The notes: generated by a model from the letters alone, not told the origin. 64,000 bases of DNA from Anniella stebbinsi (GCA_029215795.1 JARDYH010000003.1:99852609-99916608); one strand, 5' to 3'; positions 1-12,569 are shown, counted from the stretch's first letter. Made by a program: numbers and translations.

Positions 1-870
1 GGAAATAGTGTAAATCATGAAACTAGGGCGAAATAGGTGATTTGATGCAAATCAGCAATGTTTCTTTACGTTGAACCCGTGTCTCTCATTTTGGTCATTT
101 GAGGCTACAAGATGTAGCTGAATAACGAGGGTTCAGTAAAAATAAAAAAAGATGTCTAAAAGAAGTGAACTAACTGCACCAAGGGTAAAAGCTTCATCCT
201 AGGCAAAACACATCATTTGCTCATGATCTGCACGAGACTGTATATTTCAGACATTTTCTCTTATTTTGGGCAGGTTAGGCTAGAAAGCTGCACCAGTTCC
301 CTTCATAATGAATGTACAGTAAGAATACATGGGAAATCACTGGAAATAGAGGAAATCAATGTAACTTGGACGAAATAGGTGATTTGATGCTAATCAGCAA
401 TGTTTCTTTACATTAAACCCTTTCCCCTCATTTTGGTCATGTCAAGCTAGACAATGTTCCTAAGTAGAGAGGGCTCAGCAAAAATACACAAAAATGTCCA
501 AAGCATGTGAACTCACTGGAACAAGGGTAAACACTTCAAACCAGGGCAAAACACATCATTTGCTGACGAACTGCAACGTTACTGTACATTTCAGACGCTT
601 TCTATTAGTTTGGGCGCTTCTGGCTAGAATGCTGCACCAATTGCCTTAATAGCGAATGCAAAGTAGGAATCCATGGGAAATCACTAGAACTGGTGTAAAC
701 CCATGGAACTAGGGCGAAATAGGTGATTTGATGCTAATCAGCAATATTTCTTTTCAGTTATCCCATTTCTCTCATTTTGGGCATTTGCTGTACCTTTCAC
801 ACTTTTCTCTTATTTTGGGAAGTTTAGGTAAAAAGCTGCAACAAGTCCCTTAAAAGCGAATATACAGTAA
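1..870 (+). repeat. Left partial HOR block A-B-S
   Basis: The window opens at the end of an S-like tail, followed by an A monomer from 36, a B monomer from 378 and a short S monomer from 722 (the 203-bp type). This is the minimal three-unit order seen elsewhere in 889-bp blocks. The boundary is set at the GCATGCC landmark of S at 871. The A copy carries the TGCACGAGAC variant, which breaks the CACGTG hexamer found in many other A-type copies. Confidence 0.9.
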
Positions 871-924
871 GCATGCCTGGGAAATCACTGGAAATAGTGT
901 AAATCATGAAACTAGGGCGAAATA
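722..924 (+). repeat. Representative short (S) satellite monomer, 203 bp
   Basis: This unit starts like a normal monomer (GGTGATTTGATGC) but passes from TCTCATTTTGGGC into ATTTGCTGTACC after about 60 bp, omitting about 139 bp of the full monomer. It then carries private variants such as AAAAAGCTGCAACAAG and the landmark GCATGCC. Canonical landmark starts are 871, 3130, 5047, 5936, 7851, 8740, 10655, 12570, 13801, 16058, 18315, 20914, 21803, 24402, 25291, 27548, 29121, 30010, 32952, 34525, 35415, 37330, 40476, 41365, 43622, 45195, 46769, 48342, 49916, 51147, 52377, 53605, 54494, 55724 and 58664. Each is followed by an A monomer. Confidence 0.93.
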
Positions 925-3129
925 GGTGATTTGATGCAAATCAGCAATGTTTCTTTACGTTGAACCCGTGTCTCTCATTTTGGTCATTTGAGGCTACAAG
1001 ATGTAGCTGAATAACGAGGGTTCAGTAAAAATAAAAAAAAGATGTCTACAAGAAGTGAACTAACTGCACCAAGGGTAAAAGCTTCATCATAGGCAAAACA
1101 CATCATTTGCTGATGATCTGCACGTGACTGTATATTTCAGACATTTTCTCTTATTTTGGGCAGGTTAGGCTAGAAAGCTGCACCAGTTCCCTTCCTAACG
1201 AATGTACAGTAAGAATACATGGGAAATCAGTGGAAATAGAGGAAATCCATGTAACTTGGACGAAATAGGTGATTTGATGCGAATCAGCAATGTTTCTTTA
1301 CGTTGAACCCGTGTCTCTCATTTTGGTCATTTGAGGCTACAAGATGTAGCTGAATAACGAGGGTTCAGTAAAATTAAACAAAGATGTCTAAAAGAAGTGA
1401 ACTAACTGCACCAAGGGTAAAAGCTTCATCCTAGGCAAAACACATCATTTGCTGCTGATCTGCACGTGACTGTATATTTCAGACATTTTCTCTTATTTTG
1501 GGCAGGTTAGGCTAGAAAGCTGCACCAGTTCCCTTCCTAACGAATGTACAGTAAGAATACATGGGAAATCAGTGGAAATAGAGGAAATCCATGTAACTTT
1601 GGCGAAATAGGTGATTTGATGCGAATCAGCAATGTTTCTTTATATTAAACTCGTTCCCCTCATTTTGGTCGTCAAGCTAGACAATGTTCCTAAGTAGAGA
1701 GGGCTCAGCAAAAATACACAAAGATGTCCAAAGCATATGAAGTAACTCGAAGTAGGGTAAATGCTTCAAACTAGGGGAAAAAACATCATTTGCTGCTGAT
1801 CTGTAACGTAACTGTACATTTCACACATTTTCTCTTATTTGGGCACTTCAGGCTAGAATGCTGCACCAATTGCCTTAATAGCGATTGTAAAGTAGGAATC
1901 CATGGGAAATCACTGGAAATAGTGCATATCCATGTCACATGGACTAAATAGGTGATTTGATGCTAATCTGCAACTGTTCTTTACGTTGAACCCATGTCTC
2001 TCATTTTGGTCATTTCAGGCTAGAAAATGTCGCTGAATAACGAGGGTTCAGTAAAAATAAACAAAGATGTCTAAAAGAAGTGAACTAACTGGAACAAGGT
2101 AAACGCTTCATACCAGGGCAAAACACATCATTTGCTGATGAACTGCAACGTTACTGTACATTTCAGACGCTTTCTATTAGTTTAGGCGCTTCTGGCTCGA
2201 ATGCTGCACCAATTGCCTTAATAGCGAATGTAAAGTAGGAATCCATGGGAAATCACTAGAACTGGTGTAAATCCATGGAACTGGGGCGAAATAGGTGATT
2301 TGATGCTAATCAGCAAAGTTTCTTTACCTTGAACCCGTGTCTCTCATTTTGGTCATTTGAGGCTACAAGATGTAGCTGAATAACGAGGGTTCAGTAAAAA
2401 TAAAAACAGATGTCTACAAGAAGTGAACTAACTGCACCAAGGGTAAAAGCTTCATCCTAAGCAAAACACATCATTTGCTGCTGATCTGCACGTGACTGTA
2501 TATTTCAGTCATTTTCTCTTATTTTGGGCAGGTTAGGCTTGAAAGCTGCACCAGTTCCCTTCCTAACGAATGTACAGTAAGAATACATGGGAAATCAGTG
2601 GAAATAGAGGAAATCCATGTAACTTGGACGAAATAGGTGATTTGATGCTAATCAGCAATGTTTCTTTACATTAAACCCGTTCCCCTCATTTTGGTCATGT
2701 CAAGCTAGACAATGTTCCTAAGTAGAGAGGGCTCAGCAAAAATACACGAAGATGTCCAAAGCATGTGAACTCACTGGAACAAGGGTAAACGCTTCAAACC
2801 AGGGCAAAACACATCATTTGCTGATGAACTGCAACGTTACTGTACATTTCAGACGCTTTCTATTAGTTTGGGCGCTTCAGGCTCGAATGCTGCACCAATT
2901 GCCTTAATAGCGAATGTAAAGTAGGAATCCATGGGAAATCACTAGAACTGGTGTAAATCCATGGAACTAGGGCGAAACAGGTGATTTGATGCTAATCAGC
3001 AATATTTCTTTTCAGTTATCCCATTTCTCTCATTTTGGGCATTTGCTGTACCTTTCACACTTTTCTCTTATTTTGGGAAGTTTAGGCAAAAAGCTGCAAC
3101 AAGTCCCTTAAAAGCGAATATACAGTAAG
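871..3129 (+). repeat. 2259-bp HOR block A-A'-C-D-E-B-S
   Basis: This block shows the longest common monomer order: A from 925, A' from 1268, C from 1610, D from 1951, E from 2294, B from 2636 and S from 2980. It is 1-2 bp longer than the other seven-unit blocks (2257 bp); one extra A in a poly-A run near 1035 accounts for one of these bases. B here has the ACACGAAGATG and CAGGCTCGAATG variants and is followed by an S with GCGAAACAGG, a combination that recurs at 17.9-18.3, 20.5-20.9 and 24.0-24.4 kb. Confidence 0.88.
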
Positions 3130-5046
3130 CATGCCTGGGAAATCACTGGAAATAGTGTAAATCATGAAACTAGGGCGAAATAGGTGATTTGATGCAAATC
3201 AGCAATGTTTCTTTACGTTGAACCCGTGTCTCTCATTTTGGTCATTTGAGGCTACAAGATGTAGCTGAATAACGAGGGTTCAGTAAAAATAAAAAAAGAT
3301 GTCTAAAAGAAGTGAACTAACTGCACCAAGGGTAAAAGCTTCATCCTAGGCAAAACACATCATTTGCTCATGATCTGCACGAGACTGTATATTTCAGACA
3401 TTTTCTCTTATTTTGGGCAGGTTAGGCTAGAAAGCTGCACCAGTTCCCTTCATAATGAATGTACAGTAAGAATACATGGGAAATCACTGGAAATAGAGGA
3501 AATCCATGTAACTTGGACGAAATAGGTGATTTGATGCTAATCAGCAATGTTTCTTTACATTAAACCCTTTCCCCTCATTTTGGTCATGTCAAGCTAGACA
3601 ATGTTCCTAAGTAGAGAGGGCTCAGCAAAAATACACAAAAATGTCCAAAGCATGTGAACTCACTGGAACAAGGGTAAACACTTCAAACCAGGGCAAAACA
3701 CATCATTTGCTGACGAACTGCAACGTTACTGTACATTTCAGACGCTTTCTATTAGTTTGGGCGCTTCTGGCTAGAATGCTGCACCAATTGCCTTAATAGC
3801 GATTGTAAAGTAGGAATCCATGGGAAATCACTGGAAATAGTGCATATCCATGTCACATGGACTAAATAGGTGATTTGATGCTAATCTGCAACTGTTCTTT
3901 ACGTTGAACCCATGTCTCTCATTTTGGTCATTTCAGGCTAGAAAATGTCGCTGAATAACGAGGGTTCAGTAAAAATAAACAAAGATGTCTACAAGAAGTG
4001 AACTAACTGGAACAAGGTAAACGCTTCATACCAGGGCAAAACACATCATTTGCTGATGAACTGCAACGTTACTGTACATTTCAGACGCTTTCTATTAGTT
4101 TAGGCGCTTCTGGCTCGAATGCTGCACCAATTGCCTTAATAGCGAATGTAAAGTAGGAATCCATGGGAAATCACTAGAACTGGTGTAAATCCATGGAACT
4201 GGGGCGAAATAGGTGATTTGATGCTAATCAGCAAAGTTTCTTTACCTTGAACCCGTGTCTCTCATTTTGGTCATTTGAGGCTACAAGATGTAGCTGAATA
4301 ACGAGGGTTCAGTAAAAATAAAAACAGATGTCTACAAGAAGTGAACTAACTGCACCAAGGGTAAAAGCTTCATCCTAGGCAAAACACATCATTTGCTGCT
4401 GATCTGCACGTGACTGTATATTTCAGTCATTTTCTCTTATTTTGGGCAGGTTAGGCTTGAAAGCTGCACCAGTTCCCTTCCTAACGAATGTACAGTAAGA
4501 ATACATGGGAAATCAGTGGGAATAGAGGAAATCCATGTAACTTGGACGAAATAGGTGATTTGATGCTAATCAGCAATGTTTCTTTACATTAAACCCTTTC
4601 CCCTCATTTTGGTCATGTCAAGCTAGACAATGTTCCTAAGTAGAGAGGGCTCAGCAAAAATACACAAAAATGTCCAAAGCATGTGAACTCACTGGAACAA
4701 GGGTAAACACTTCAAACCAGGGCAAAACACATCATTTGCTGACGAACTGCAACGTTACTGTACATTTCAGACGCTTTCTATTAGTTTGGGCGCTTCTGGC
4801 TAGAATGCTGCACCAATTGCCTTAATAGCGAATGTAAAGTAGGAATCCATGGGAAATCACTAGAACTGGTGTAAACCCATGGAACTAGGGCGAAATAGGT
4901 GATTTGATGCTAATCAGCAATATTTCTTTTCAGTTATCCCATTTCTCTCATTTTGGGCATTTGCTGTACCTTTCACACTTTTCTCTTATTTTGGGAAGTT
5001 TAGGCAAAAAGCTGCAACAAGTCCCTTAAAAGCGAATATACAGTAA
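3130..5046 (+). repeat. 1917-bp HOR block with a B/C chimeric monomer
   Basis: The order is A, B/C chimera, D, E, B, S. The second full monomer begins as class B (TTACATTAAACCC, AACTCACTGG) and ends as class C (GCGATTGTAAAG followed by the CATATCCATGTCACATGG tail), so D follows in its usual place after a C-type end. The switch lies between 3769 and 3802, where B and C are identical. The block length still fits 203 + 5 x 342. Confidence 0.87.
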
Positions 5047-8000
5047 GCATGCCTGGGAAATCACTGGAAATAGTGTAAATCATGAAACTAGGGCGAAATA
5101 GGAGATTTGATGCAAATCAGCAATGTTTCTTTACGTTGAACCCGTGTCTCTCATTTTGGTCATTTGAGGCTACAAGATGTAGCTGAATAACGAGGGTTCA
5201 GTAAAAATAAAAAAAGATGTCTACAAGAAGTGAACTAACTGCACCAAGGGTAAAAGCTTCATCCTAGGCAAAACACATCATTTGCTGCTGATCTGCACGT
5301 GACTGTATATTTCAGACATTTTCTCTTATTTTGGGCAGGTTAGGCTAGAAAGCTGCACCAGTTCCCTTCCTAACGAATGTACAGTAAGAATACATGGGAA
5401 ATCAGTGGAAATAGAGGAAATCCATGTAACTTGGACGAAATAGGTGATTTGATGCTAATCAGCAATGTTTCTTTACATTAAACCCGTTCCCCTCATTTTG
5501 GTCATGTCAAGCTAGACAATGTTCCTAAGTAGAGAGGGCTCAGCAAAAATACACAAAAATGTCCAAAGCATGTGAACTCACTGGAACAAGGGTAAACACT
5601 TCAAACCAGGGCAAAACACATCATTTGCTGACGAACTGCAACGTTACTGTACATTTCAGACGCTTTCTATTAGTTTGGGCGCTTCTGGCTAGAATGCTGC
5701 ACCAATTGCCTTAATAGCGAATGTAAAGTAGGAATCCATGGGAAATCACTAGAACTGGTGTAAACCCATGGAACTAGGGCGAAATAGGTGATTTGATGCT
5801 AATCAGCAATATTTCTTTTCAGTTATCCCATTTCTCTCATTTTGGGCATTTGCTGTACCTTTCACACTTTTCTCTTATTTTGGGAAGTTTAGGCAAAAAG
5901 CTGCAACAAGTCCCTTAAAAGCGAATATACAGTAAGCATGCCTGGGAAATCACTGGAAATAGTGTAAATCATGAAACTAGGGCGAAATAGGTGATTTGAT
6001 GCAAATCAGCAATGTTTCTTTACGTTGAACCCGTGTCTCTCATTTTGGTCATTTGAGGCTACAAGATGTAGCTGAATAACGAGGGTTCAGTAAAAATAAA
6101 CAAAGAGGTCTAAAAGAAGTGAACTAACTGCACCAAGGGTAAAAGCTTCATCCTAGGCAAAACACATCATTTGCTGCTGATCTGCACGTGACTGTATATT
6201 TCAGACATTTTCTCTTATTTTGGGCAGGTTAGGCTAGAAAGCTGCACCAGTTCCCTTCCTAACGAATGTACAGTAAGAATACATGGGAAATCAGTGGAAA
6301 TAGAGGAAATCCATGTAACTTTGGCGAAATAGGTGATTTGATGCGAATCAGCAATGTTTCTTTATATTAAACTCGTTCCCCTCATTTTGGTCGTCAAGCT
6401 AGACAATGTTCCTAAGTAGAGAGGGCTCAGCAAAAATACACAAAGATGTCCAAAGCATATGAAGTAACTCGAAGTAGGGTAAATGCTTCAAACTAGGGGA
6501 AAAAACATCATTTGCTGCTGATCTGTAACGTAACTGTACATTTCACACATTTTCTCTTATTTGGGCACTTCAGGCTAGAATGCTGCACCAATTGCCTTAA
6601 TAGCGATTGTAAAGTAGGAATCCATGGGAAATCACTGGAAATAGTGCATATCCATGTCACATGGACTAAATAGGTGATTTGATGCTAATCTGCAACTGTT
6701 CTTTACGTTGAACCCATGTCTCTCATTTTGGTCATTTCAGGCTAGAAAATGTCGCTGAATAACGAGGGTTCAGTAAAAATAAACAAAGATGTCTAAAAGA
6801 AGTGAACTAACTGGAACAAGGTAAACGCTTCATACCAGGGCAAAACACATCATTTGCTGATGAACTGCAACGTTACTGTACATTTCAGACGCTTTCTATT
6901 AGTTTAGGCGCTTCTGGCTCGAATGCTGCACCAATTGCCTTAATAGCGAATGTAAAGTAGGAATCCATGGGAAATCACTAGAACTGGTGTAAATCCATGG
7001 AACTGGGGCGAAATAGGTGATTTGATGCTAATCAGCAAAGTTTCTTTACCTTGAACCCGTGTCTCTCATTTTGGTCATTTGAGGCTACAAGATGTAGCTG
7101 AATAACGAGGGTTCAGTAAAAATAAAAACAGATGTCTACAAGAAGTGAACTAACTGCACCAAGGGTAAAAGCTTCATCCTAGGCAAAACACATCATTTGC
7201 TGCTGATCTGCACGTGACTGTATATTTCAGTCATTTTCTCTTATTTTGGGCAGGTTAGGCTTGAAAGCTGCACCAGTTCCCTTCCTAACGAATGTACAGT
7301 AAGAATACATGGGAAATCAGTGGGAATAGAGGAAATCCATGTAACTTGGACGAAATAGGTGATTTGATGCTAATCAGCAATGTTTCTTTACATTAAACCC
7401 TTTCCCCTCATTTTGGTCATGTCAAGCTAGACAATGTTCCTAAGTAGAGAGGGCTCAGCAAAAATACACAAAAATGTCCAAAGCATGTGAACTCACTGGA
7501 ACAAGGGTAAACACTTCAAACCAGGGCAAAACACATCATTTGCTGACGAACTGCAACGTTACTGTACATTTCAGACGCTTTCTATTAGTTTGGGCGCTTC
7601 TGGCTAGAATGCTGCACCAATTGCCTTAATAGCGAATGTAAAGTAGGAATCCATGGGAAATCACTAGAACTGGTGTAAACCCATGGAACTAGGGCGAAAT
7701 AGGTGATTTGATGCTAATCAGCAATATTTCTTTTCAGTTATCCCATTTCTCTCATTTTGGGCATTTGCTGTACCTTTCACACTTTTCTCTTATTTTGGGA
7801 AGTTTAGGCAAAAAGCTGCAACAAGTCCCTTAAAAGCGAATATACAGTAAGCATGCCTGGGAAATCACTGGAAATAGTGTAAATCATGAAACTAGGGCGA
7901 AATAGGAGATTTGATGCAAATCAGCAATGTTTCTTTACGTTGAACCCGTGTCTCTCATTTTGGTCATTTGAGGCTACAAGATGTAGCTGAATAACGAGGG

Positions 8001-10654
8001 TTCAGTAAAAATAAAAAAAGATGTCTACAAGAAGTGAACTAACTGCACCAAGGGTAAAAGCTTCATCCTAGGCAAAACACATCATTTGCTGCTGATCTGC
8101 ACGTGACTGTATATTTCAGACATTTTCTCTTATTTTGGGCAGGTTAGGCTAGAAAGCTGCACCAGTTCCCTTCCTAACGAATGTACAGTAAGAATACATG
8201 GGAAATCAGTGGAAATAGAGGAAATCCATGTAACTTGGACGAAATAGGTGATTTGATGCTAATCAGCAATGTTTCTTTACATTAAACCCGTTCCCCTCAT
8301 TTTGGTCATGTCAAGCTAGACAATGTTCCTAAGTAGAGAGGGCTCAGCAAAAATACACAAAAATGTCCAAAGCATGTGAACTCACTGGAACAAGGGTAAA
8401 CACTTCAAACCAGGGCAAAACACATCATTTGCTGACGAACTGCAACGTTACTGTACATTTCAGACGCTTTCTATTAGTTTGGGCGCTTCTGGCTAGAATG
8501 CTGCACCAATTGCCTTAATAGCGAATGTAAAGTAGGAATCCATGGGAAATCACTAGAACTGGTGTAAACCCATGGAACTAGGGCGAAATAGGTGATTTGA
8601 TGCTAATCAGCAATATTTCTTTTCAGTTATCCCATTTCTCTCATTTTGGGCATTTGCTGTACCTTTCACACTTTTCTCTTATTTTGGGAAGTTTAGGCAA
8701 AAAGCTGCAACAAGTCCCTTAAAAGCGAATATACAGTAAGCATGCCTGGGAAATCACTGGAAATAGTGTAAATCATGAAACTAGGGCGAAATAGGTGATT
8801 TGATGCAAATCAGCAATGTTTCTTTACGTTGAACCCGTGTCTCTCATTTTGGTCATTTGAGGCTACAAGATGTAGCTGAATAACGAGGGTTCAGTAAAAA
8901 TAAACAAAGAGGTCTAAAAGAAGTGAACTAACTGCACCAAGGGTAAAAGCTTCATCCTAGGCAAAACACATCATTTGCTGCTGATCTGCACGTGACTGTA
9001 TATTTCAGACATTTTCTCTTATTTTGGGCAGGTTAGGCTAGAAAGCTGCACCAGTTCCCTTCCTAACGAATGTACAGTAAGAATACATGGGAAATCAGTG
9101 GAAATAGAGGAAATCCATGTAACTTTGGCGAAATAGGTGATTTGATGCGAATCAGCAATGTTTCTTTATATTAAACTCGTTCCCCTCATTTTGGTCGTCA
9201 AGCTAGACAATGTTCCTAAGTAGAGAGGGCTCAGCAAAAATACACAAAGATGTCCAAAGCATATGAAGTAACTCGAAGTAGGGTAAATGCTTCAAACTAG
9301 GGGAAAAAACATCATTTGCTGCTGATCTGTAACGTAACTGTACATTTCACACATTTTCTCTTATTTGGGCACTTCAGGCTAGAATGCTGCACCAATTGCC
9401 TTAATAGCGATTGTAAAGTAGGAATCCATGGGAAATCACTGGAAATAGTGCATATCCATGTCACATGGACTAAATAGGTGATTTGATGCTAATCTGCAAC
9501 TGTTCTTTACGTTGAACCCATGTCTCTCATTTTGGTCATTTCAGGCTAGAAAATGTCGCTGAATAACGAGGGTTCAGTAAAAATAAACAAAGATGTCTAA
9601 AAGAAGTGAACTAACTGGAACAAGGTAAACGCTTCATACCAGGGCAAAACACATCATTTGCTGATGAACTGCAACGTTACTGTACATTTCAGACGCTTTC
9701 TATTAGTTTAGGCGCTTCTGGCTCGAATGCTGCACCAATTGCCTTAATAGCGAATGTAAAGTAGGAATCCATGGGAAATCACTAGAACTGGTGTAAATCC
9801 ATGGAACTGGGGCGAAATAGGTGATTTGATGCTAATCAGCAAAGTTTCTTTACCTTGAACCCGTGTCTCTCATTTTGGTCATTTGAGGCTACAAGATGTA
9901 GCTGAATAACGAGGGTTCAGTAAAAATAAAAACAGATGTCTACAAGAAGTGAACTAACTGCACCAAGGGTAAAAGCTTCATCCTAGGCAAAACACATCAT
10001 TTGCTGCTGATCTGCACGTGACTGTATATTTCAGTCATTTTCTCTTATTTTGGGCAGGTTAGGCTTGAAAGCTGCACCAGTTCCCTTCCTAACGAATGTA
10101 CAGTAAGAATACATGGGAAATCAGTGGGAATAGAGGAAATCCATGTAACTTGGACGAAATAGGTGATTTGATGCTAATCAGCAATGTTTCTTTACATTAA
10201 ACCCTTTCCCCTCATTTTGGTCATGTCAAGCTAGACAATGTTCCTAAGTAGAGAGGGCTCAGCAAAAATACACAAAAATGTCCAAAGCATGTGAACTCAC
10301 TGGAACAAGGGTAAACACTTCAAACCAGGGCAAAACACATCATTTGCTGACGAACTGCAACGTTACTGTACATTTCAGACGCTTTCTATTAGTTTGGGCG
10401 CTTCTGGCTAGAATGCTGCACCAATTGCCTTAATAGCGAATGTAAAGTAGGAATCCATGGGAAATCACTAGAACTGGTGTAAACCCATGGAACTAGGGCC
10501 AAATAGGTGATTTGATGCTAATCAGCAATATTTCTTTTCAGTTATCCCATTTCTCTCATTTTGGGCATTTGCTGTACCTTTCACACTTTTCTCTTATTTT
10601 GGGAAGTTTAGGCAAAAAGCTGCAACAAGTCCCTTAAAAGCGAATATACAGTAA
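5047..10654 (+). repeat. Two tandem 2804-bp superrepeats (A-B-S / A-C-D-E-B-S)
   Basis: S landmarks at 5047, 5936, 7851, 8740 and 10655 give alternating 889 and 1915 bp spacing, so a 2804-bp unit repeats twice. Diagnostic variants repeat with that period: the GGAGATTTGATG form of the conserved box near 5101 and 7907, and the AAACAAAGAGGTC form near 6104 and 8908. The two copies look almost identical by eye, which indicates a recent tandem duplication of a two-block unit. Confidence 0.88.
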
Positions 10655-12569
10655 GCATGCCTGGGAAATCACTGGAAATAGTGTAAATCATGAAACTAGG
10701 GCGAAATAGGAGATTTGATGCAAATCAGCAATGTTTCTTTACGTTGAACCCGTGTCTCTCATTTTGGTCATTTGAGGCTACAAGATGTAGCTGAATAACG
10801 AGGGTTCAGTAAAAATAAACAAAGAGGTCTAAAAGAAGTGAACTAACTGCACCAAGGGTAAAAGCTTCATCCTAGGCAAAACACATCATTTGCTGCTGAT
10901 CTGCACGTGACTGTATATTTCAGACATTTTCTCTTATTTTGGGCAGGTTAGGCTAGAAAGCTGCACCAGTTCCCTTCCTAACGAATGTACAGTAAGAATA
11001 CATGGGAAATCAGTGGAAATAGAGGAAATCCATGTAACTTTGGCGAAATAGGTGATTTGATGCGAATCAGCAATGTTTCTTTATATTAAACTCGTTCCCC
11101 TCATTTTGGTCGTCAAGCTAGACAATGTTCCTAAGTAGAGAGGGCTCAGCAAAAATACACAAAGATGTCCAAAGCATATGAAGTAACTCGAAGTAGGGTA
11201 AATGCTTCAAACTAGGGGAAAAAACATCATTTGCTGCTGATCTGTAACGTAACTGTACATTTCACACATTTTCTCTTATTTGGGCACTTCAGGCTAGAAT
11301 GCTGCACCAATTGCCTTAATAGCGATTGTAAAGTAGGAATCCATGGGAAATCACTGGAAATAGTGCATATCCATGTCACATGGACTAAATAGGTGATTTG
11401 ATGCTAATCTGCAACTGTTCTTTACGTTGAACCCATGTCTCTCATTTTGGTCATTTCAGGCTAGAAAATGTCGCTGAATAACGAGGGTTCAGTAAAAATA
11501 AACAAAGATGTCTAAAAGAAGTGAACTAACTGGAACAAGGTAAACGCTTCATACCAGGGCAAAACACATCATTTGCTGATGAACTGCAACGTTACTGTAC
11601 ATTTCAGACGCTTTCTATTAGTTTAGGCGCTTCTGGCTCGAATGCTGCACCAATTGCCTTAATAGCGAATGTAAAGTAGGAATCCATGGGAAATCACTAG
11701 AACTGGTGTAAATCCATGGAACTGGGGCGAAATAGGTGATTTGATGCTAATCAGCAAAGTTTCTTTACCTTGAACCCGTGTCTCTCATTTTGGTCATTTG
11801 AGGCTACAAGATGTAGCTGAATAACGAGGGTTCAGTAAAAATAAAAACAGATGTCTACAAGAAGTGAACTAACTGCACCAAGGGTAAAAGCTTCATCCTA
11901 GGCAAAACACATCATTTGCTGCTGATCTGCACGTGACTGTATATTTCAGTCATTTTCTCTTATTTTGGGCAGGTTAGGCTTGAAAGCTGCACCAGTTCCC
12001 TTCCTAACGAATGTACAGTAAGAATACATGGGAAATCAGTGGGAATAGAGGAAATCCATGTAACTTGGACGAAATAGGTGATTTGATGCTAATCAGCAAT
12101 GTTTCTTTACATTAAACCCTTTCCCCTCATTTTGGTCATGTCAAGCTAGACAATGTTCCTAAGTAGAGAGGGCTCAGCAAAAATACACAAAAATGTCCAA
12201 AGCATGTGAACTCACTGGAACAAGGGTAAACACTTCAAACCAGGGCAAAACACATCATTTGCTGACGAACTGCAACGTTACTGTACATTTCAGACGCTTT
12301 CTATTAGTTTGGGCGCTTCTGGCTAGAATGCTGCACCAATTGCCTTAATAGCGAATGTAAAGTAGGAATCCATGGGAAATCACTAGAACTGGTGTAAACC
12401 CATGGAACTAGGGCCAAATAGGTGATTTGATGCTAATCAGCAATATTTCTTTTCAGTTATCCCATTTCTCTCATTTTGGGCATTTGCTGTACCTTTCACA
12501 CTTTTCTCTTATTTTGGGAAGTTTAGGCAAAAAGCTGCAACAAGTCCCTTAAAAGCGAATATACAGTAA
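10655..12569 (+). repeat. 1915-bp HOR block with a hybrid A monomer
   Basis: The order is A-C-D-E-B-S. The A monomer starts with the GGAGATTTGATG variant of the 889-bp blocks (near 10710) but continues with AAACAAAGAGGTC (near 10820), the variant of the 1915-bp blocks. This is the product expected if one 889-bp A-B-S block was lost by exchange between the two A copies of a 2804-bp superrepeat. The rare variant GGGCCAAATAGG just upstream (near 10498) recurs at about 12413, one block later. Confidence 0.85.

Noticed and set aside
722..924. S monomer as an unrelated satellite or inserted element
   Set aside because: Both its halves align with the ordinary monomer, and its length is explained by joining the two half-units 36 bp out of register.
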